Positions 26,020-38,840 of a stretch of 64,000 nt of DNA are shown here, one piece after another; position 1 is the first letter of the stretch; every line of letters begins with the position of its first letter. A program made the position numbers and the translations under genes. The DNA comes from Gonocerus acuteangulatus (lineage: Eukaryota; Arthropoda; Insecta; Hemiptera; Coreidae). Where the stretch lies: NCBI GenBank assembly GCA_946811695.1, contig OX328123.1, positions 117,265,746 to 117,329,745 on the forward strand, given 5' to 3'. The notes under the pieces are model-generated. The model did not search any database and was not told the origin of the DNA. It saw nothing but the letters and a program-made list of their open reading frames with translations.

Positions 26020-26800
26020 TGCCACACAAAATATTCATTCCATGCTTCTGGATTAGGGTATGCTTTCCTTGGTTAGCATTAATGAATTTCTTAAAGAATT
26101 CTTTTTTACTTTTACTATTTATTTTTCCTCCTTTCCTTCCTTTTGTACTTATTATTTCCTTTTTTTTTTTAGTTGTGTATTGCTAGTTTAAAATAGTCCC
26201 TTGTGATCAAGAAATCAATTCTCGTTAAGTATCTGTTAAAAAAAAACTCTTATAGCTTGTTATATCACTCATTACATACAAATAGTTCTTCTGTCAACAC
26301 GTTTATATTTTTGGGTGTATTTTTACAGCAATCGACATTTTGGTATTTTCTTTGCTTAGGTAATTATTGCCCCCAAGTTTTTGCTACAATTATTTGAAAT
26401 AAAATCCTAGCATTCTGTTCTATTCAAAGTGATCCTCATACGTTACCTCTAACATTCCTTCTCAGATTACTTTATTCAGTAAGAAACATGCCGACGAAGT
26501 AGCCTGAGAGGTTGAAAATAAATTTTGGTAAACTGAAGAAATAAAAAGTAATTATTCAATCCGAAGGTTTTAGGTTAAAATTACTAAAACGTGAGGAATA
26601 ATATCTTAACACAAGTACAACAATCTAATAATCGTTTTACTTATAAGCGCTGACAGTATTGTGTTCATAGCCTTCCAGGTAGACTTTTGATTTGTATCTG
26701 ATGTGAGAAATCAAATGAAACTATTTTAACGCCGGTATCAGTAGACATTTTAAAAAGGATAAACAGATCATGGAAAGAGTAAACAGGTTTCAAGTCTTTC
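26020..26800. other. Sequence without recognised features
   Basis: T-rich and C/T-rich stretches (26090-26170) and only short frames. No recognised motif. Confidence 0.35.
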
Positions 26801-26844
26801 ACACATTATGAAACAATACATGGTAGTCCAAAAGCCGATAACCA

Positions 26845-28665
26845 CACGTTTTATGAAGTGATTTATGACCTTGATATTTTGCTATAATGTATCTCTTGGG
26901 TAGATAGGAAGGTATACCTTTATATGTTGGCTAGACTTACCGTGGAACACCAGGTACTGCGCATAGGGGAAAGTTGCAAAAAAATATTTCCCAAAAATAG
27001 AATTTTATTTAGAAGCCAACTATCTTTAATGTAAAATTAAGACGATTTGACAATGAATAATAAATGCAGACAGTTTTGCAGGATAACATGTAAAAAAAAA
27101 TAAATAAAAAAATTGCTTTTATTCTATTATTAAATGAGAGTTTTATTCACGCTGCTATTTAAACCTGGGCTGCTGTACAAGAACATGTGAGCAAGAACCA
27201 ATGAGAGCGCAGAGAACAACCACAACTGCGCGGTGCTGTCACACACTCTTACGGTTAAACGCAGTGAATTGCAGTCTATCGTAGGTAACATTTGTTTTCA
27301 TGATTCCTGATAATTAAAGCCCTAAAAAGTGTCTGCCCATTTTAAATCGCCACGTGAATAAAACACTTCGTTTAAAATTAAAAATAAAAAGTCCCTCACA
27401 CAGGAGTTGCATAACTAAGCACTTTCCTCAGAATTTTGTTTGTGAAGACTCCATTGCTGAATAATTTGCTGTAAATAACCTATATAAATTAAATAAAAAA
27501 TTGAACAGTTCTGCTCATTTACATATGTAATGAGAATTGTTCACTCATTAATTTTGTAAATAATTTGCTTCCAGAGTTATGTTTATACATGATACTACAC
27601 TGCTTAAAACTTCATATTCCGTCTTTTGATCTGACGCAGGAACAGGATACAGTCCCCAAATGGTAGAAAACGCTCCTCGCGGCAGCTTTGTGAACCTACG
27701 TCTGGCGGGCTAATTCCATTGAATCAGTTTAAAGTAACCCCTCCTTTACGATTTAATTCATTTTTACAACACTTCTTTCTTATGAGATACCCACGACGTA
27801 TACCGCGTTTCGTTACAATAGCAGAAATTACAACAGGTATGAGTATATTACTAATTTAGGTCCGGAGTAGCCCACCCTCCCCTAATGAACCGATTTAGTT
27901 TATTTTTACAACGTATTTCTCTATCTAGATGACCACAACGAACCACAACGAACGAATACCGAGCTTCGTTGAAATATAACAAAAACTTCGGCTGGCATAG
28001 TCAAATTAGTGTTTTGGGTCCGGGCTAAACCCCCCTTCCCGGTGGACCGATTTCGGTGGTTAACGAACTCGTTCAATCGTTTGCTAATTGAACGCCATAT
28101 AACAAGTTTCGTGACGAAAAAAAACAAAAACTCTGGCCGCTATCGTGTTAACTAACACACACATATACATATATAAACTTTAACGGGGGTCATTTTCGGT
28201 GTCTATTAGTTAGGATCGATAAAGATTTGAAGTAAATTTTCAAAAATTCCGTCATGAGTGTAACGTCAATAGCTACTTTCCTTCGGAGGAAAGTGCTTTT
28301 TTTTCTTTGTCGTTTAAAGGCCAGTCAACCATTATTGGGTCATCCAGGAAAGAGCTAAAACTAGGTACTTTTTTATTTTTTATAATTATTTACATTTTAA
28401 CCCCCTTAAAAGTGTTTGCCTTATTTATTATTCATTGTAAAATTGCCTTAATTTGCAATTTTTTTAGATTAATGATAATTGGCTTCTCAATAATACACTA
28501 TTTTTGGGCAATGTTTTTTTTTTTTTTTTGCACCTTTCTCCTATGCGCAGTACATGGTGTTCCACGTTAAGTCTAGCCAAAACATATTTACCTTCTTATC
28601 TACCTAAGAGGTACATTATAGCAAAATTAGTGAAGCATAAAACACTTCATCAAAAGCTCTCCGAC
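26845..28665. mobile_element. Inverted-repeat element, about 270-300-bp arms, B2 inside
   Basis: Left arm about 26845-27115 (TTGCTATAATGTATCTC, GGTAGATAGGAAGGTA, GGCTAGACTTACCGTGGAAC, ACTGCGCATAGG) pairs with right arm about 28365-28665 in reverse complement. The arms are clearly diverged but collinear. The loop contains about 270 bp of unrecognised sequence and family B copy B2. Probably an old TIR transposon or foldback element; the outer ends and any duplication were not resolved. Confidence 0.7.
27390..28297 (+). mobile_element. Helentron-like repeat, family B, copy B2
   Basis: 5' end AAGTCCCTCACACAGGAG, then CTAAGCACTTTCCTCAG; 3' end hairpin CTTTCCTTCGGAGGAAAG then GTGCTTTT. The interior carries the reverse complement of the roughly 143-bp tandem units seen in B1 (about 27700-28060), with C-tracts on this strand, and GGTGGTTAACGAACTCG. 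The (TA)n block is reduced to a few repeats. Confidence 0.65.
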
Positions 28666-28669
28666 TATG

Positions 28670-29560
28670 AACAGTTTCTGATAATTTTGGTGCTGAAGCA
28701 TAAACTGTTATAAAAAGACCTTTTTCGGTATATAGTAGATAGATGTGATGGTAAATCCATAAATATTTGAAAAAATTATCCAAAAACAGTTTCATGAATG
28801 CAACGTCAATAGATAAATTTATTCGGCAAGTGTTGAAATGAAGCATATTGTAAACAAAATTCCTTCAGTTAGCCGTCAGGAGTTTTTTCTCACACATGTT
28901 AAATAACCAGATTGGTCTGTCCAATAAACAGCTGCTTATCCTCCTTCTGAGTTTCAGGGCTTCGTTTCCACTGAGTGACGTTTAAATTGATTCAATTTAA
29001 AAGTTCTCCCGGGGGAAACATACAACTAGAAAACAAACTTCCACCATCCCCTTCTAGTTTTCCGCCCTTGGAAAAATAAATAAAGCAAAAGTGTAGAAGA
29101 AAAATAAGCCGAAAGCTCTCTTCGGAGGTTGGCCGAGAGAAAAATCTCCTTAAGAGAGTCCTTAAGGTGAGCATTAATTAAAGAGGTGAGATAAGTCGAG
29201 AGGTAAAGGGAGGTAGGAGTTCGAAAGAGAGATCCTACCTCCACCGTACGCCGAGATAACAGAATTGATGTAGAATTTTTCTCTTACGGAACATTAACTC
29301 TTTTTGATAACAGTATTTTCCCTCTTTTTTCGGTTCTTTTTTTTTTCTTATTATTACCACTACAGTCCTGTCTTTTAAAGAATAATTACGTTCTAATGAG
29401 TTTTGAGAGGATTATAAATACTTCAAAAGTCTCAAATTGTCTCTCATTAGTCTGATTAAGAGCAAGTTTTAATAAAGTGACATAAAATAAATTTATTAGA
29501 AATGTCCAATTTCAGGATAGCATACGTTACACGTGTTATTTATTTATTCAAAGTTTAACA
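28670..29560. other. Mostly unrecognised; diverged family B tip
   Basis: Around 28700-28835 the words CAAAAACAGTTTCATGAATGCAACG and CAATAGATAAATTTATTCGG echo the family B 3' end (CGTCATGAGTGTAACGTCAATAGC), suggesting an older copy. The rest, including purine-rich 29090-29260, is unrecognised; overlapping minus frames at 28992-29244 show no motif. Confidence 0.35.
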
Positions 29561-29574
29561 CTTTATCTTATAAC

Positions 29575-30555
29575 AAAGTTAAAAATTGACATTTCACTAT
29601 CAAAAAACAATAAAAACAATCCACACTCTCACCACATTTATAAACATGAAATAAATGCTATCATGACAAATTATGTGGAAGCATATAGTATTTATACCGA
29701 TGGCTCAAAAACAAGCAGTGGCAAAGGTTCAGCAGCAATCGTGGCAGACAAAGCATTTCAGGCAAAACTAGCAAATGCTTCAAGCATTTATACTGCCGAG
29801 CTCTTCGGGATTTACCTAGCCCTGTCAAATGTGTCCATCACTACACATAAACACATCACCCTTTTCTTTGTTCTCCCTCACCGACATTTATAACACTCAT
29901 CCAATTGTCACAGATATTCTTGAACAGATAAACACATTACAACATAATAACATTGGGATCACTATGCTGTGGCTACCAGGACATTATAATTTACTTAGAA
30001 CGACTGACGTAGACATCCTAGCACAGCTAGCTACAAGACGTCCCACTGAAGACTTTTTACTGGTTACAGAACCCGACATGAAACAGGTTGTAAGGACTCA
30101 CGTACTCAATAAATGGCAGGCTGAATGGTTATCTTTAAATGAAAACAAGCTTCGGGAGATAAAGCCATTCATAAAACAATGGAACTCCAGCTATAGAAGG
30201 TGCCGGAGAGAAGAAGTAGTCCTTACAAGACTTAGAATAGGACATACACTACTAACTCACTCTTACTTAATGACAAAACAAGACATACCACTATGTACAG
30301 AATGCAATAAGACATTAATAGTAAAACACTTACTAACAGACTGCAGGAAACGTGAAAACATCAACATGCCACATGATATGTACGAACTTTTGACAGATGG
30401 TAGCCCGCACATATTTATTATTTTAAAACACATACAAATTTACGAAGGAATATAGCAAAAACGTAAAATTTGAAGTATGTTAAAATTAATTTTATAATTC
30501 AATTTTATTTGTACAAAATAAAGGGAAAAGATTTAGTTTATTAAAAATAATTTAT
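29575..30555 (+). pseudogene. I-like LINE relic: RNase H and zinc tail
   Basis: Plus-strand 5'-truncated element. RNase H begins IYTDGSKTSSGKGSAAIV near 29690 and has YTAELFGIYLALS near 29788; the expected SDS aspartate block is lost to a short deletion and frameshift near 29868. It resumes with NTHPIVTDILEQ, MLWLPGHYNLL near 29965, RREEVVLTRLRIGHTLLTH near 30207, and the terminal motif CTECNKTLIVKHLLTDC near 30296-30347, stop near 30453. Gene order equals that of the 17400-19700 copy, but sequence divergence shows a different lineage or age. Confidence 0.88.
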
Positions 30556-30565
30556 TACTTATCTG

Positions 30566-30729
30566 TTTTAGCGCGGTTCCTCCCTCCCCCATAGGGAGGA
30601 ACCCCGCTTATAGGGTTGATACAATGAAACAATCCGGAAGTGCCGACTAGAAAATTTCGCGTTTCAGAACCCCTAGAGACCGAAAATAACGGTAGTTCAA
30701 ATTTTTATATATGTATATATATATATATA
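30566..30729 (-). mobile_element. Family A copy A3, hairpin-end part
   Basis: Starts TTTTAGCGCGGTTCCTCCC with the complete GC-rich hairpin and runs through TTCGCGTTTCAGAACCCC to a (TA)n tract, where it is cut by an inserted element beginning CAGGGTGTCCCG. The other part of this copy resumes at 35851. Confidence 0.75.
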
Positions 30730-30991
30730 CAGGGTGTCCCGTAAATGTCTAGTCATATTGAGAGGGGTGATAGAGGACCCTTAGGGGTACACAAAATGTT
30801 CTATGACGATTTCCCGAATTTTCGCCCATAAGGGAGAAAACGTCGTTTTATTGTTTTATCGAGACAAACGTGGTTTTTAGAAACATAATCGTTGTAGCTC
30901 CGTCCCAGGTGGTACTACTAAAAAGGGAGTGAAACCAATCGAAAGCTGAGTAAATTTACTATAAGACTAGTTGGGAGTAAACGTAAAAATG

Positions 30992-32190
30992 AAGGAATGT
31001 AAGTATGTATATCTTACAAAAAGAAGGCAATTCTAAATTTCCTGACATTTTATTGATATTTCTTTCCAGCGTTACTCCTCAATGGGCAGGATCTGAGATT
31101 TCCGGGTTTCAGAAAAACTTCCTCATTTAACCAGCTTTCCATTCATGTATCACAACCCTGTGTTATTGAAGTATTTGAACGGTTTAAGTACAAAAGTTTA
31201 AAAAAAAACATGGATCTGTGAAAAGAAAATTATATTTTTTTCTTCAGTTTATTCAAAAAGCTGAAGGGAAATATTTATTTTTATAAATGTTTACATAAAT
31301 ATTAAGTAAATGTTTACTTAAAACAAATTACTTCCACGAATATAAAAAAAATTCCTAAAGCAGTAAATAAATAAAATACACATTTATTTTGAATTTGTTA
31401 ATTCGGGTAACTAATACTGGGTCCAGGAGGCAGCCATTAAGGAACCCCAGCCATACATTAACCTCAAAAATTATTATTTTTACCTAGATAACGCATTTGA
31501 ACACATTTGTACAGGTACTTATATTTAGAAAACAAATGCTTTACCTTAAATTAATACTGATGGCTACGCTTGTGAAACTCACTGGGATTCTGAGCCCATG
31601 CGTTTTTGTTGTGGTAATTAAAAATGCTATCCCTCATAAATAATATGTACATAGTCCTGTAAAAATGTGTTCAAATGCGTGATATAGGTAAAAATAGTAA
31701 TTTTTGAGGTTAATGTATGGTTGGGGTTCCTTAATGGCCGCCTCCTGGACCCAGTATTAGTTACCTGAATTAATAAATTCAAAATAAATGTGTATTTTAT
31801 TTATTTACTGTTTTAAGATTTTTTTTTATATCCGTGGAAGTATTTTTTTTTTATTCTTTTAAGTAAATATTTACTTAATATTCATGTAAACATTTATAAA
31901 AAAAATATTTCCCTTCAGCATTTTGAATAAATTGAAGAAAAAAATATAATTTTCTTTTCACAGATCCATGTTTTTTTTAAAAACTTTTGTTCTTAAATCG
32001 TTCAAATACTTCAATAACACAGGATTGTGATACATGAATGGAAAGCTGGTTAAATGAGGAAGTTTTTCTGAAACCCGGAAATCTCAGATCCTGCTTATTG
32101 AGGAGTAACGCTGGAAAGAAATATCAATAAAGAGTCAGGAAATTTAGAATTGCCTTCTTTTGGTAAGATATACATACTTACATTCATTCA
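30992..32190. repeat. Foldback element, about 490-bp arms
   Basis: GAATGTAAGTATGTATATCTTAC (30995 onward) through GGGTCCAGGAGGCAGCC and TTTGAACACATTTGTACAGG is matched in reverse complement by about 31660-32188. The roughly 170-base loop (31515-31660) is unique. Arms differ by scattered substitutions and small indels. No coding capacity. Confidence 0.9.
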
Positions 32191-32192
32191 TT

Positions 32193-32328
32193 TTAGCGCG
32201 GTTCCTCCCTCCCCCATAGGGAGGAACCCCGCTTATAAGGTTGATACAATGAAACAATCCGGAAGTGCCGACTAGAAAATTTCGCGTTTCAGAACCCCTA
32301 GAGACCGAAAATAATGGTGGTTCAAATT

Positions 32329-32387
<59 letters not shown>

Positions 32388-33664
32388 CTGTTCGCTCATT
32401 TCTGGCTTCCCTGATGGTCCGATTTTGATGAAATTTGGTACAAAAATCTGGCGTCCAATTTGAAAGGTCAAGTTCGTTAACCAGCAAAATCCGCCCACCA
32501 GAAGATGGCGTTTGGGGCGAAATTCGCGCAAAAAAAATCGTAACGCTTACGTTTTTGAGTTCATAAGCTTGTAAGAATCTTTTTATATGCTTCTTGGGCT
32601 AGGAAAACGAATGAAACCATTTTCAAGGCGATAGCTTTAACCGTTTTCGAGAAAATTGGAAAAATAGTTTTTGAATACCGTTTTTGGTTTGGGTACTTAG
32701 AATCACGGGATTCAATTGAAACATTATCTGCATGTTCTTCTTTCATTAAAACTAATATGTTGAAAGTTTTGTTACGTTTGGAGTTAAGGAAGGGTTAGAA
32801 TAAAATATTTTATTAACAGACATGAAAAGTTTTGGGAACTTTGTATACTTTCATTAATATCTCGAACACAGTTGGGAAATCGTGGTAAGTAGATAGAAAC
32901 TATTTGAAAGCTTACTAAATTTTCTACAAAAAAGATTCTAAAACTATTTTTGATTAGGTTATGTCAATCGGAGAAATAAGTGCTTAAATCTTCAAATACG
33001 TCTGTTTTTTTCTTTTGAACGGGTTTTGTCGTTCTTTTTGTAATTTTTGTCTCTTTCCCTTGGTTTTTTATTGCTTTTTATTTTTGTAATTTCTTATGTG
33101 GGGAAAATGTATTTGTATGTAAAACAGGATAGGAAAAATGAGACCAATTTTCTGTTGCTAGAAATAATGAAAATTTTGGGAACTTCGTATACTTCCATTA
33201 ATATCTTGAAAACGATTGAAAATCTTGGGAAGCGAAAGGTTACCATTCGAAAGCTTACTAAATGGTCTACAAAAAAGGTTTTGAGGAAAGTTTTGAATAA
33301 GCGATGTCAATCGGATGAAATAAGTGCTTAAACTTTGAAGTAATTGATTTCGTTTATTTCATACGGTTCTTTTGGTCTGTTTTTATTCCTATTTTTTCAT
33401 TTCTTATAGTTGGATAATGTATTTGACAATAAAACAGATTAATTAAAATAAGAAAAACAATTCATTGTTAGAAATATATCAGGCTGTACCGTATGAAATG
33501 TCAGTTTTGGATTTGCCGATTTCCTTCAAATGTCTTGAAACTGTCGAGGCTCCTAATCCGAGTTCTTTGGCATATTCCCTATTGTTTGCTATTGCTTATA
33601 GTAGTCAAATGTATATGCCAATAACACAGGATACGGGCGCTAATGACCTAGAAGTAGATGCGCC

Positions 33665-33715
<51 letters not shown>

Positions 33716-35592
33716 AGGATACGTATAATTAGAATATTTTATTTTTGCGGAATCTTGGGATTCTCAGATCCCGTATGAATATCTATTAGGCCCTCTTCGT
33801 ATATTTTCATTAATATCTCAAAAAGGGTTAGGAAATCGTGGAAAAATGTTTTGAAGAAATGTTTGATGGGGTCGTCACATTAGGAGAAATAGGTGCTTAA
33901 AACTTAGTTAGTTAGTTTCGTTTATTTAAACGGATCTATTTGAGTGTTTCCCGCAGTTTTTTTTTCACTGCTCGTCATTTTTGTAATTTCTTATAGTAGT
34001 CAAATGTATTTGTCAGTAAACAGGATACGTATAATTAGAAGCAATATTTTGTTTGTTAGAATTCGAAGATGCCGTACGAATATCTAGATATTACCTGTGG
34101 GTTAATATGTTTTTTGAGTTGAAGCTTTAAAGCCTCAACAGGAATATTTGTGTAATCACCCTTCACAGTTAATTTATTAGAATCATGAGTGACCGTTTTT
34201 GTGTTACAACTAACAATCTTTGAAAACGAAGTTTAACTATCCTTGTTATTGTTATTTTCCTTCTGTTTGGCCGAAATTTTCTATTCGTGGTGTAATTCTC
34301 CTTGAATTTTTTGACTAGATCAAGAACCTATTTTAAGCACTCTTAAATTCCTTAATTTAATTCAGGAAGTTTATCAAGCTTGACATAATCACTTTTGGGT
34401 TAATATGGGTGGTCTATACCGAGTCCTTTGTTTGTAAACACAAAGAGCTTTCTGAGTAACGGTAAAGGGCAGTAAAAGTATATGACTACCTGGAAGTAGA
34501 CCCTGCATACAGAGAATTGCAATACGAGACCTCATTCATTCTTTCACCAGCTACCGTGTAACACCTTAGATCTGTTTATATTGTTTTACTCAGTGTGAAC
34601 AAGTGTTGAAAGTGCCTAAAATTTTATATTTTTATTCCTTGTTATTTTTTAATTGCTTAGAGTTGGATAATGTATTTGAAAATAAAACAGGTTAAGAAAA
34701 ATAAGAAATCAATTTAATGTTAGAGATATGGATTTCCAAGATTTAGCTTTTCAACTGCCTAGCGTCCTTCCTAGGGAGGGTTGTTTGTCTTTGATTTTGG
34801 TACTTAGAATTATGGGATACAGTTGAAACATTTTCTGCGTGTTCGAATTTCATCAACACTAATATGTTGAAATTTTTGTTACGTTTAGGGTAAAGGAAGA
34901 GTTAGAATAAAATATTTTATTAACAGACAAAAAAAGTTTTGGTAACTTTGTATACTTTCGTTAGTATCTCGAAAACCGTTGACAATCTTGTGAAGCGGAA
35001 GATTACCATTCGAAAGCTTACTAAATGCTCTACAAAAAAGGTTCTGTACATGGACGTATATAAAAACAATTTCGGGGGGGGCTGAGACCATTTCCAGGGT
35101 ATGGAATACTAAATATTTAGAGCTTGGAATAGTTTTAGGCAACTAAAACGCTATTACACGTAAAATAAAATATGTTTTATGAACTAAGTGATCTTATTTA
35201 ATTTATTTTTAAGGGTTTTACGAGAAGTTTTCATCATTAATTCAAAATTTCGGGACGGGGCTGCAGCCCCCTCAGCCCCCCCCCCTCATATATGCCCATG
35301 CTTCTGTACCCTCTAGAAAGGCTTTATTAGGCATATTTTGTATTGATTTATAGAGCTTTGCTTTAGAATGAGAGCCGGATTGTGTAATTTCCGCATCTGT
35401 GTAAAAGTTAGTTACTGTCGGTGTCCCTGACGCCTTAATATCACTTTTATTCGAGATATTCGAGAGGATTTTGACAATTTTCACGATATATATAAAAAAA
35501 AATAAGTTTATTTCTTTTCTAAGCTTATCAAATGGCACTAGGGACATGAACGGAACCGCGCTAAGATGCTGCAGTTCCTGCGAGTCGGACTT
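32193..35592 (-). mobile_element. Helentron-like repeat, family A, copy A4 (expanded)
   Basis: Starts TTTTAGCGCGGTTCCTCCC and ends GGAACCGCGCTAAGATGCTG ... GAGTCGGACTTTTT near 35592. At about 3.4 kb it is twice the usual length because interior segments (CTTACTAAATGGTCTACAAAAAAGG ... GAGAAATAAGTGCTTAAA in total, roughly 300-400 bp) are repeated several times, and a SINE-2 tail has inserted at 33636. The (TA)n block is at 32330-32383. Confidence 0.6.
33636..33713 (+). repeat. SINE-2, copy 4, 5'-truncated
   Basis: Only GGCGCTAATGACCTAGAAG ... GCGCCGT and about 48 A residues remain. A 10-bp target-site duplication ACAGGATACG flanks it (33626-33635 and 33714-33723). Confidence 0.85.
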
Positions 35593-35850
35593 TTTACGTT
35601 TACTCTCAACTAGTCTTATAGTAAATTTACTCAGCTTTCGATTGGTTTCACACCCTTTTTAGTAGTACCACCTGGGACGGAGCTACAACGATTATTCTTC
35701 TAAAAAGTACGTTCGTCTCGAAAAAACAATAAAACGACGTTTTCTCCCTTATGGGCGAGAATTCGGGAAATCGTCATAGAACATTTTTTGTTCCACTAAG
35801 GGTCCTCTATCACCCCTCACAATATGACTAGACATTTACGGGACACCCTG

Positions 35851-37414
35851 TATATATATATATATTTGTCTGTTCGCTCTCTAGATAGAAGACGAATGGT
35901 CCGATTTTGATGAAATTTGGTACAAAAATCCTTCGTCCAATTTGAAAGGTCAAGTTCGTTAACCAGCAAAATCCGCCTACTGGAAGATGGCGTTTGGGGC
36001 GAAATTCGCGCAAAAAAAATCGTAACGCTTACATTTTTGAGTTCATAAGCTTCTAAGTACTCGTTTTATATGATTCCTGGGCTAGGAAAACGAATAAAAC
36101 CATTTTCAAGGCGATAGCTTTAACCGTTTTCGAGAAAATTGGAAACATATTTTTTGAATACCGTTTTTGGTATGGGTCCTTAGAAACATGGGATTCAGTT
36201 GAAACATTTTCTGCATGTTCTACTTTCATCAAAACTAATATGTTGAAATTTTGGTTACGTTTGGAGTTAAGGAAGGGTTAGAATAAAATATTTTATTAAC
36301 AGACATAAAAAGTTTTAGTAACTTTGTTTACTTTACTTAATATCTCGAAAAATATTGAGAATCTTGGTAAACGGAAGAATACCATTAGAAAGATTATTAA
36401 ATGCTCTAAAAAAAGGTTCTAATGAAAGTTTTGATTAGGCGATGTCAATCGGAGAAATAAGAGCTTAAAACTTTAAAGTAATTGATTTCACTTATTGGAA
36501 CTCTTCTTTTTGTCTGTTTTTTATTCCTTGTTATTTTTTAATTGCTTATTGTTGGATAATGTATTTGAAAATAAAACAGGTTAAGAAAAATAAGAAAAAC
36601 AATTTACTGTTAGAGATATGGATTTCCAAGAAATATAGCTTTTCAACTGCCTAGCGTCCTTCCTAGGGAGGGTTCTTTGTCTTTGATTTTGGTACTTAGA
36701 ATTATGGGATACAGTTGAAACATTTTCTGCATGTTGGAGTTTCATCAACACTAATATGTTGAAATCTTTGTTACGTTTAGAGTAAAGGAAGGGTTAGAAT
36801 AAAATATTTTATTAACAGACAAATAAAGTTTTGGTAACTTTGTATAATTTCGTTAGTATCTCGAAAACCGTTGACAATCTTGTGAAGCGGAAGATTACCA
36901 TTCGGAAGCTTACTAAATGCTCTACAAAAAAGGTTCTGAAGAAAGTTTTAATTAGGCGATGTCAATCGGAGAAAAAAGTGCTTAAAGCTTTAAATTAATT
37001 GATTTCGTTTATTCCAATGGTTCTTTTTGTCTGTTTTATTTCTTGTTATTTTTTAATTGCTTATAGCTGGATAATGTATTTGACAATAAAACTGGTTAAG
37101 TAAAATAACAAAAACAATTTATTGTTAGAAATATAGATTTCCAAGATTCCAAGACCTTGTCACTAGCGGGTCTGTTTCTAGTGTAGCAGACCCTTCCAGG
37201 TAAGATTGTAAATCATGACCTTTCATGACTTTACTACTCACAGGAATGGCGTTAGTGACCTTAAGGGTTGACAGGCCATTATAATAATTAATTTTAAAAA
37301 AAAGACTGGTGGAACCAAAATAATAACTGCTTCTATTTTAATCTTTCTAAATTAGACTAGGGATATGAACGGAACCGCGCTAAGATGATGCAGTCCTGCG
37401 AGACGGACTTTTTT
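35851..37414 (-). mobile_element. Family A copy A3, remaining part
   Basis: Resumes in (TA)n, then TTTGTCTGTTCGCTC, ATGGTCCGATTTTGATG, CAAGTTCGTTAACCAGCAAA and so on, ending GGAACCGCGCTAAGATGATG ... GAGACGGACTT near 37414. Together with 30566-30729 this gives a copy of about 1.7 kb, the usual size. Confidence 0.7.
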
Positions 37415-37415
37415 A

Positions 37416-37645
37416 TTTTATAGTTGACCTTTATGTTTGGTATTTTTATTATTCTATTTTTTTTCTCTTTTTGCACTTTTTTTTTGTCTTGTATAGTTGA
37501 TAGATTCAGTTATTTAATTTTTTATTTAAATGTTTTATTTTTGATTTGCTAGACCTTTTATTTTGTTTGCACTCTACGTGTTTATAGAGCTAATGGCCTA
37601 GTTGCTAGCTCTTAAATCATAAAAATAAATAAATAAAATTATAAC
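37416..37645 (+). repeat. Probable LINE 3' tail
   Basis: T-rich sequence followed by GAGCTAATGGCCTAGTTGC, TAGCTCTTAAATCATAAAAA and (TAAA)n. It resembles the 3' ends of the I-like copies near 8500 and 43500 (GAGCTCTTCAAATAAATAAA / CAGCTCTTGAAATAAA). No coding part remains. Confidence 0.45.
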
Positions 37646-37684
37646 AAAGATTTCTGGAACAGGTTAGCTATAGGTTATCTCTCT

Positions 37685-38840
37685 TTTAGCACTTTCCTCC
37701 GGAGGAAATTAGCTATTGAGGTTGCACTCATGACGGAATTTTTGACAAATTTCTTGGAATCTTTATCGATCTTACCTAGTAGACACCCAAAATGACCCCA
37801 GTTAAATTTTTTGTATATATGGTTATATATGTGTCCGTTAACACGATACATTCCATAGTTTTTGCTTTTTTCGCCAAGAAACTTGGTATATAGTATTCCC
37901 CCATAAACGATTGAACGAGCTCGTTAACCAACAAAATCGGTCGATCTGGAGGGGGGGGGGGGGTACTCCAGAGCCAAAGTAGTTATTTGTCAATAGCAGT
38001 CGTAATTTTTGTTATATTTCAACGAAACTCGGTATTCGTTGTGGTCAACTGAAGAGAAACATGTGTTGTAAAAATAAACTAAATTGGTTCATTAGAAGGG
38101 GGGGGGGCTTAGTCCGGAGCCAAAGTAGTTATTTCCCAATACGTCATAATTTTTATTATATTTCAACGAAACTCTGCATTTGTTGTGGTCAACCGAACAG
38201 AAAAATGTGTTGTAAAAATAAACTTATTTCGTTCATCAGGAGGGGGGGGTTTACTCCAGATTTGCTCATACCGGTCGTAATTTCTGCTGTATTGTTACGA
38301 AACTCTTTACACATCCTGGGTATCTAATAAGTCAGAAGTGTTGTGAAAATGAAGAGAATCGTTCTATCGGAAGGAGGGGGGGGGGGTTACTTTGTACTAT
38401 GTTTGAATTGAATTCTCCCGCCAAATGTTGGTTCGCGAAACTCACAGTAGGTGTGCCTCTGTTTCGATATGACTATGTGGGCCGTAGAGTTCCTATGTCT
38501 GCCGCTAAGGGGGCACTGTATCCTGTTCCTGCATTATTACTGTATACCGTTTCTTTTATTATAAATCAAGACCAATAGATGAAAATGTGAAGCTTTGTAT
38601 ATTTATTACGTAGTTTAGCACCACGCATACACAAAACTCCGGAAGGAAATTAATTACAAAATTAATAATTGAAACAGCTGCTCATAACAAATGCAAAAGT
38701 TAAGAACTATTTATGTTTTTATTTTATTTATCCATCTAGGTTACTTTAAGCAAATTATACAGGAATGCACTCGTACACTACCCAAGTCTGAGGAAAGTGC
38801 TTAGTTTGAACTTTAGTTTAGCTCCTGCGTGATGGACTTT
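37685..38840 (-). mobile_element. Helentron-like repeat, family B, copy B3
   Basis: Starts TTTTAGCACTTTCCTCCGG (hairpin) and ends GAGGAAAGTGCTTAG ... GCTCCTGCGTGATGGACTTTTT. The tandem units of about 143 bp begin near 37927, 38072, 38217 and 38347, each with a run of 8-13 G. Only a short (TA)n remains near 37815. Confidence 0.7.

Larger units (their letters stand above)
30730..35850. mobile_element. CAGGG-end inverted element (family D) inserted in A3
   Basis: Left end CAGGGTGTCCCGTAAATG and right end CATTTACGGGACACCCTG are inverted repeats of about 260 bp (left to about 30990, right from about 35595), both reading through AGGACCCTTAG, CGTTTTCTCCCTTATGGGCG-type and GCTACAACGATTAT blocks. It lies in a (TA)n tract, consistent with TA targeting. 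Its interior is entirely two other elements: a foldback (30992-32190) and family A copy A4 (32193-35592). Without them it would be a simple hairpin element. Confidence 0.75.

Noticed and set aside
25791..26186. 131-codon frame over the 53-bp repeat
   Set aside because: The repeat period is not a multiple of three, so each copy is read in a different frame, and the rest is low-complexity hydrophobic sequence.
33047..33331. 94-codon frame rich in Lys and Leu
   Set aside because: Lies in the expanded interior of family A copy A4; corresponding segments in other copies carry stops.
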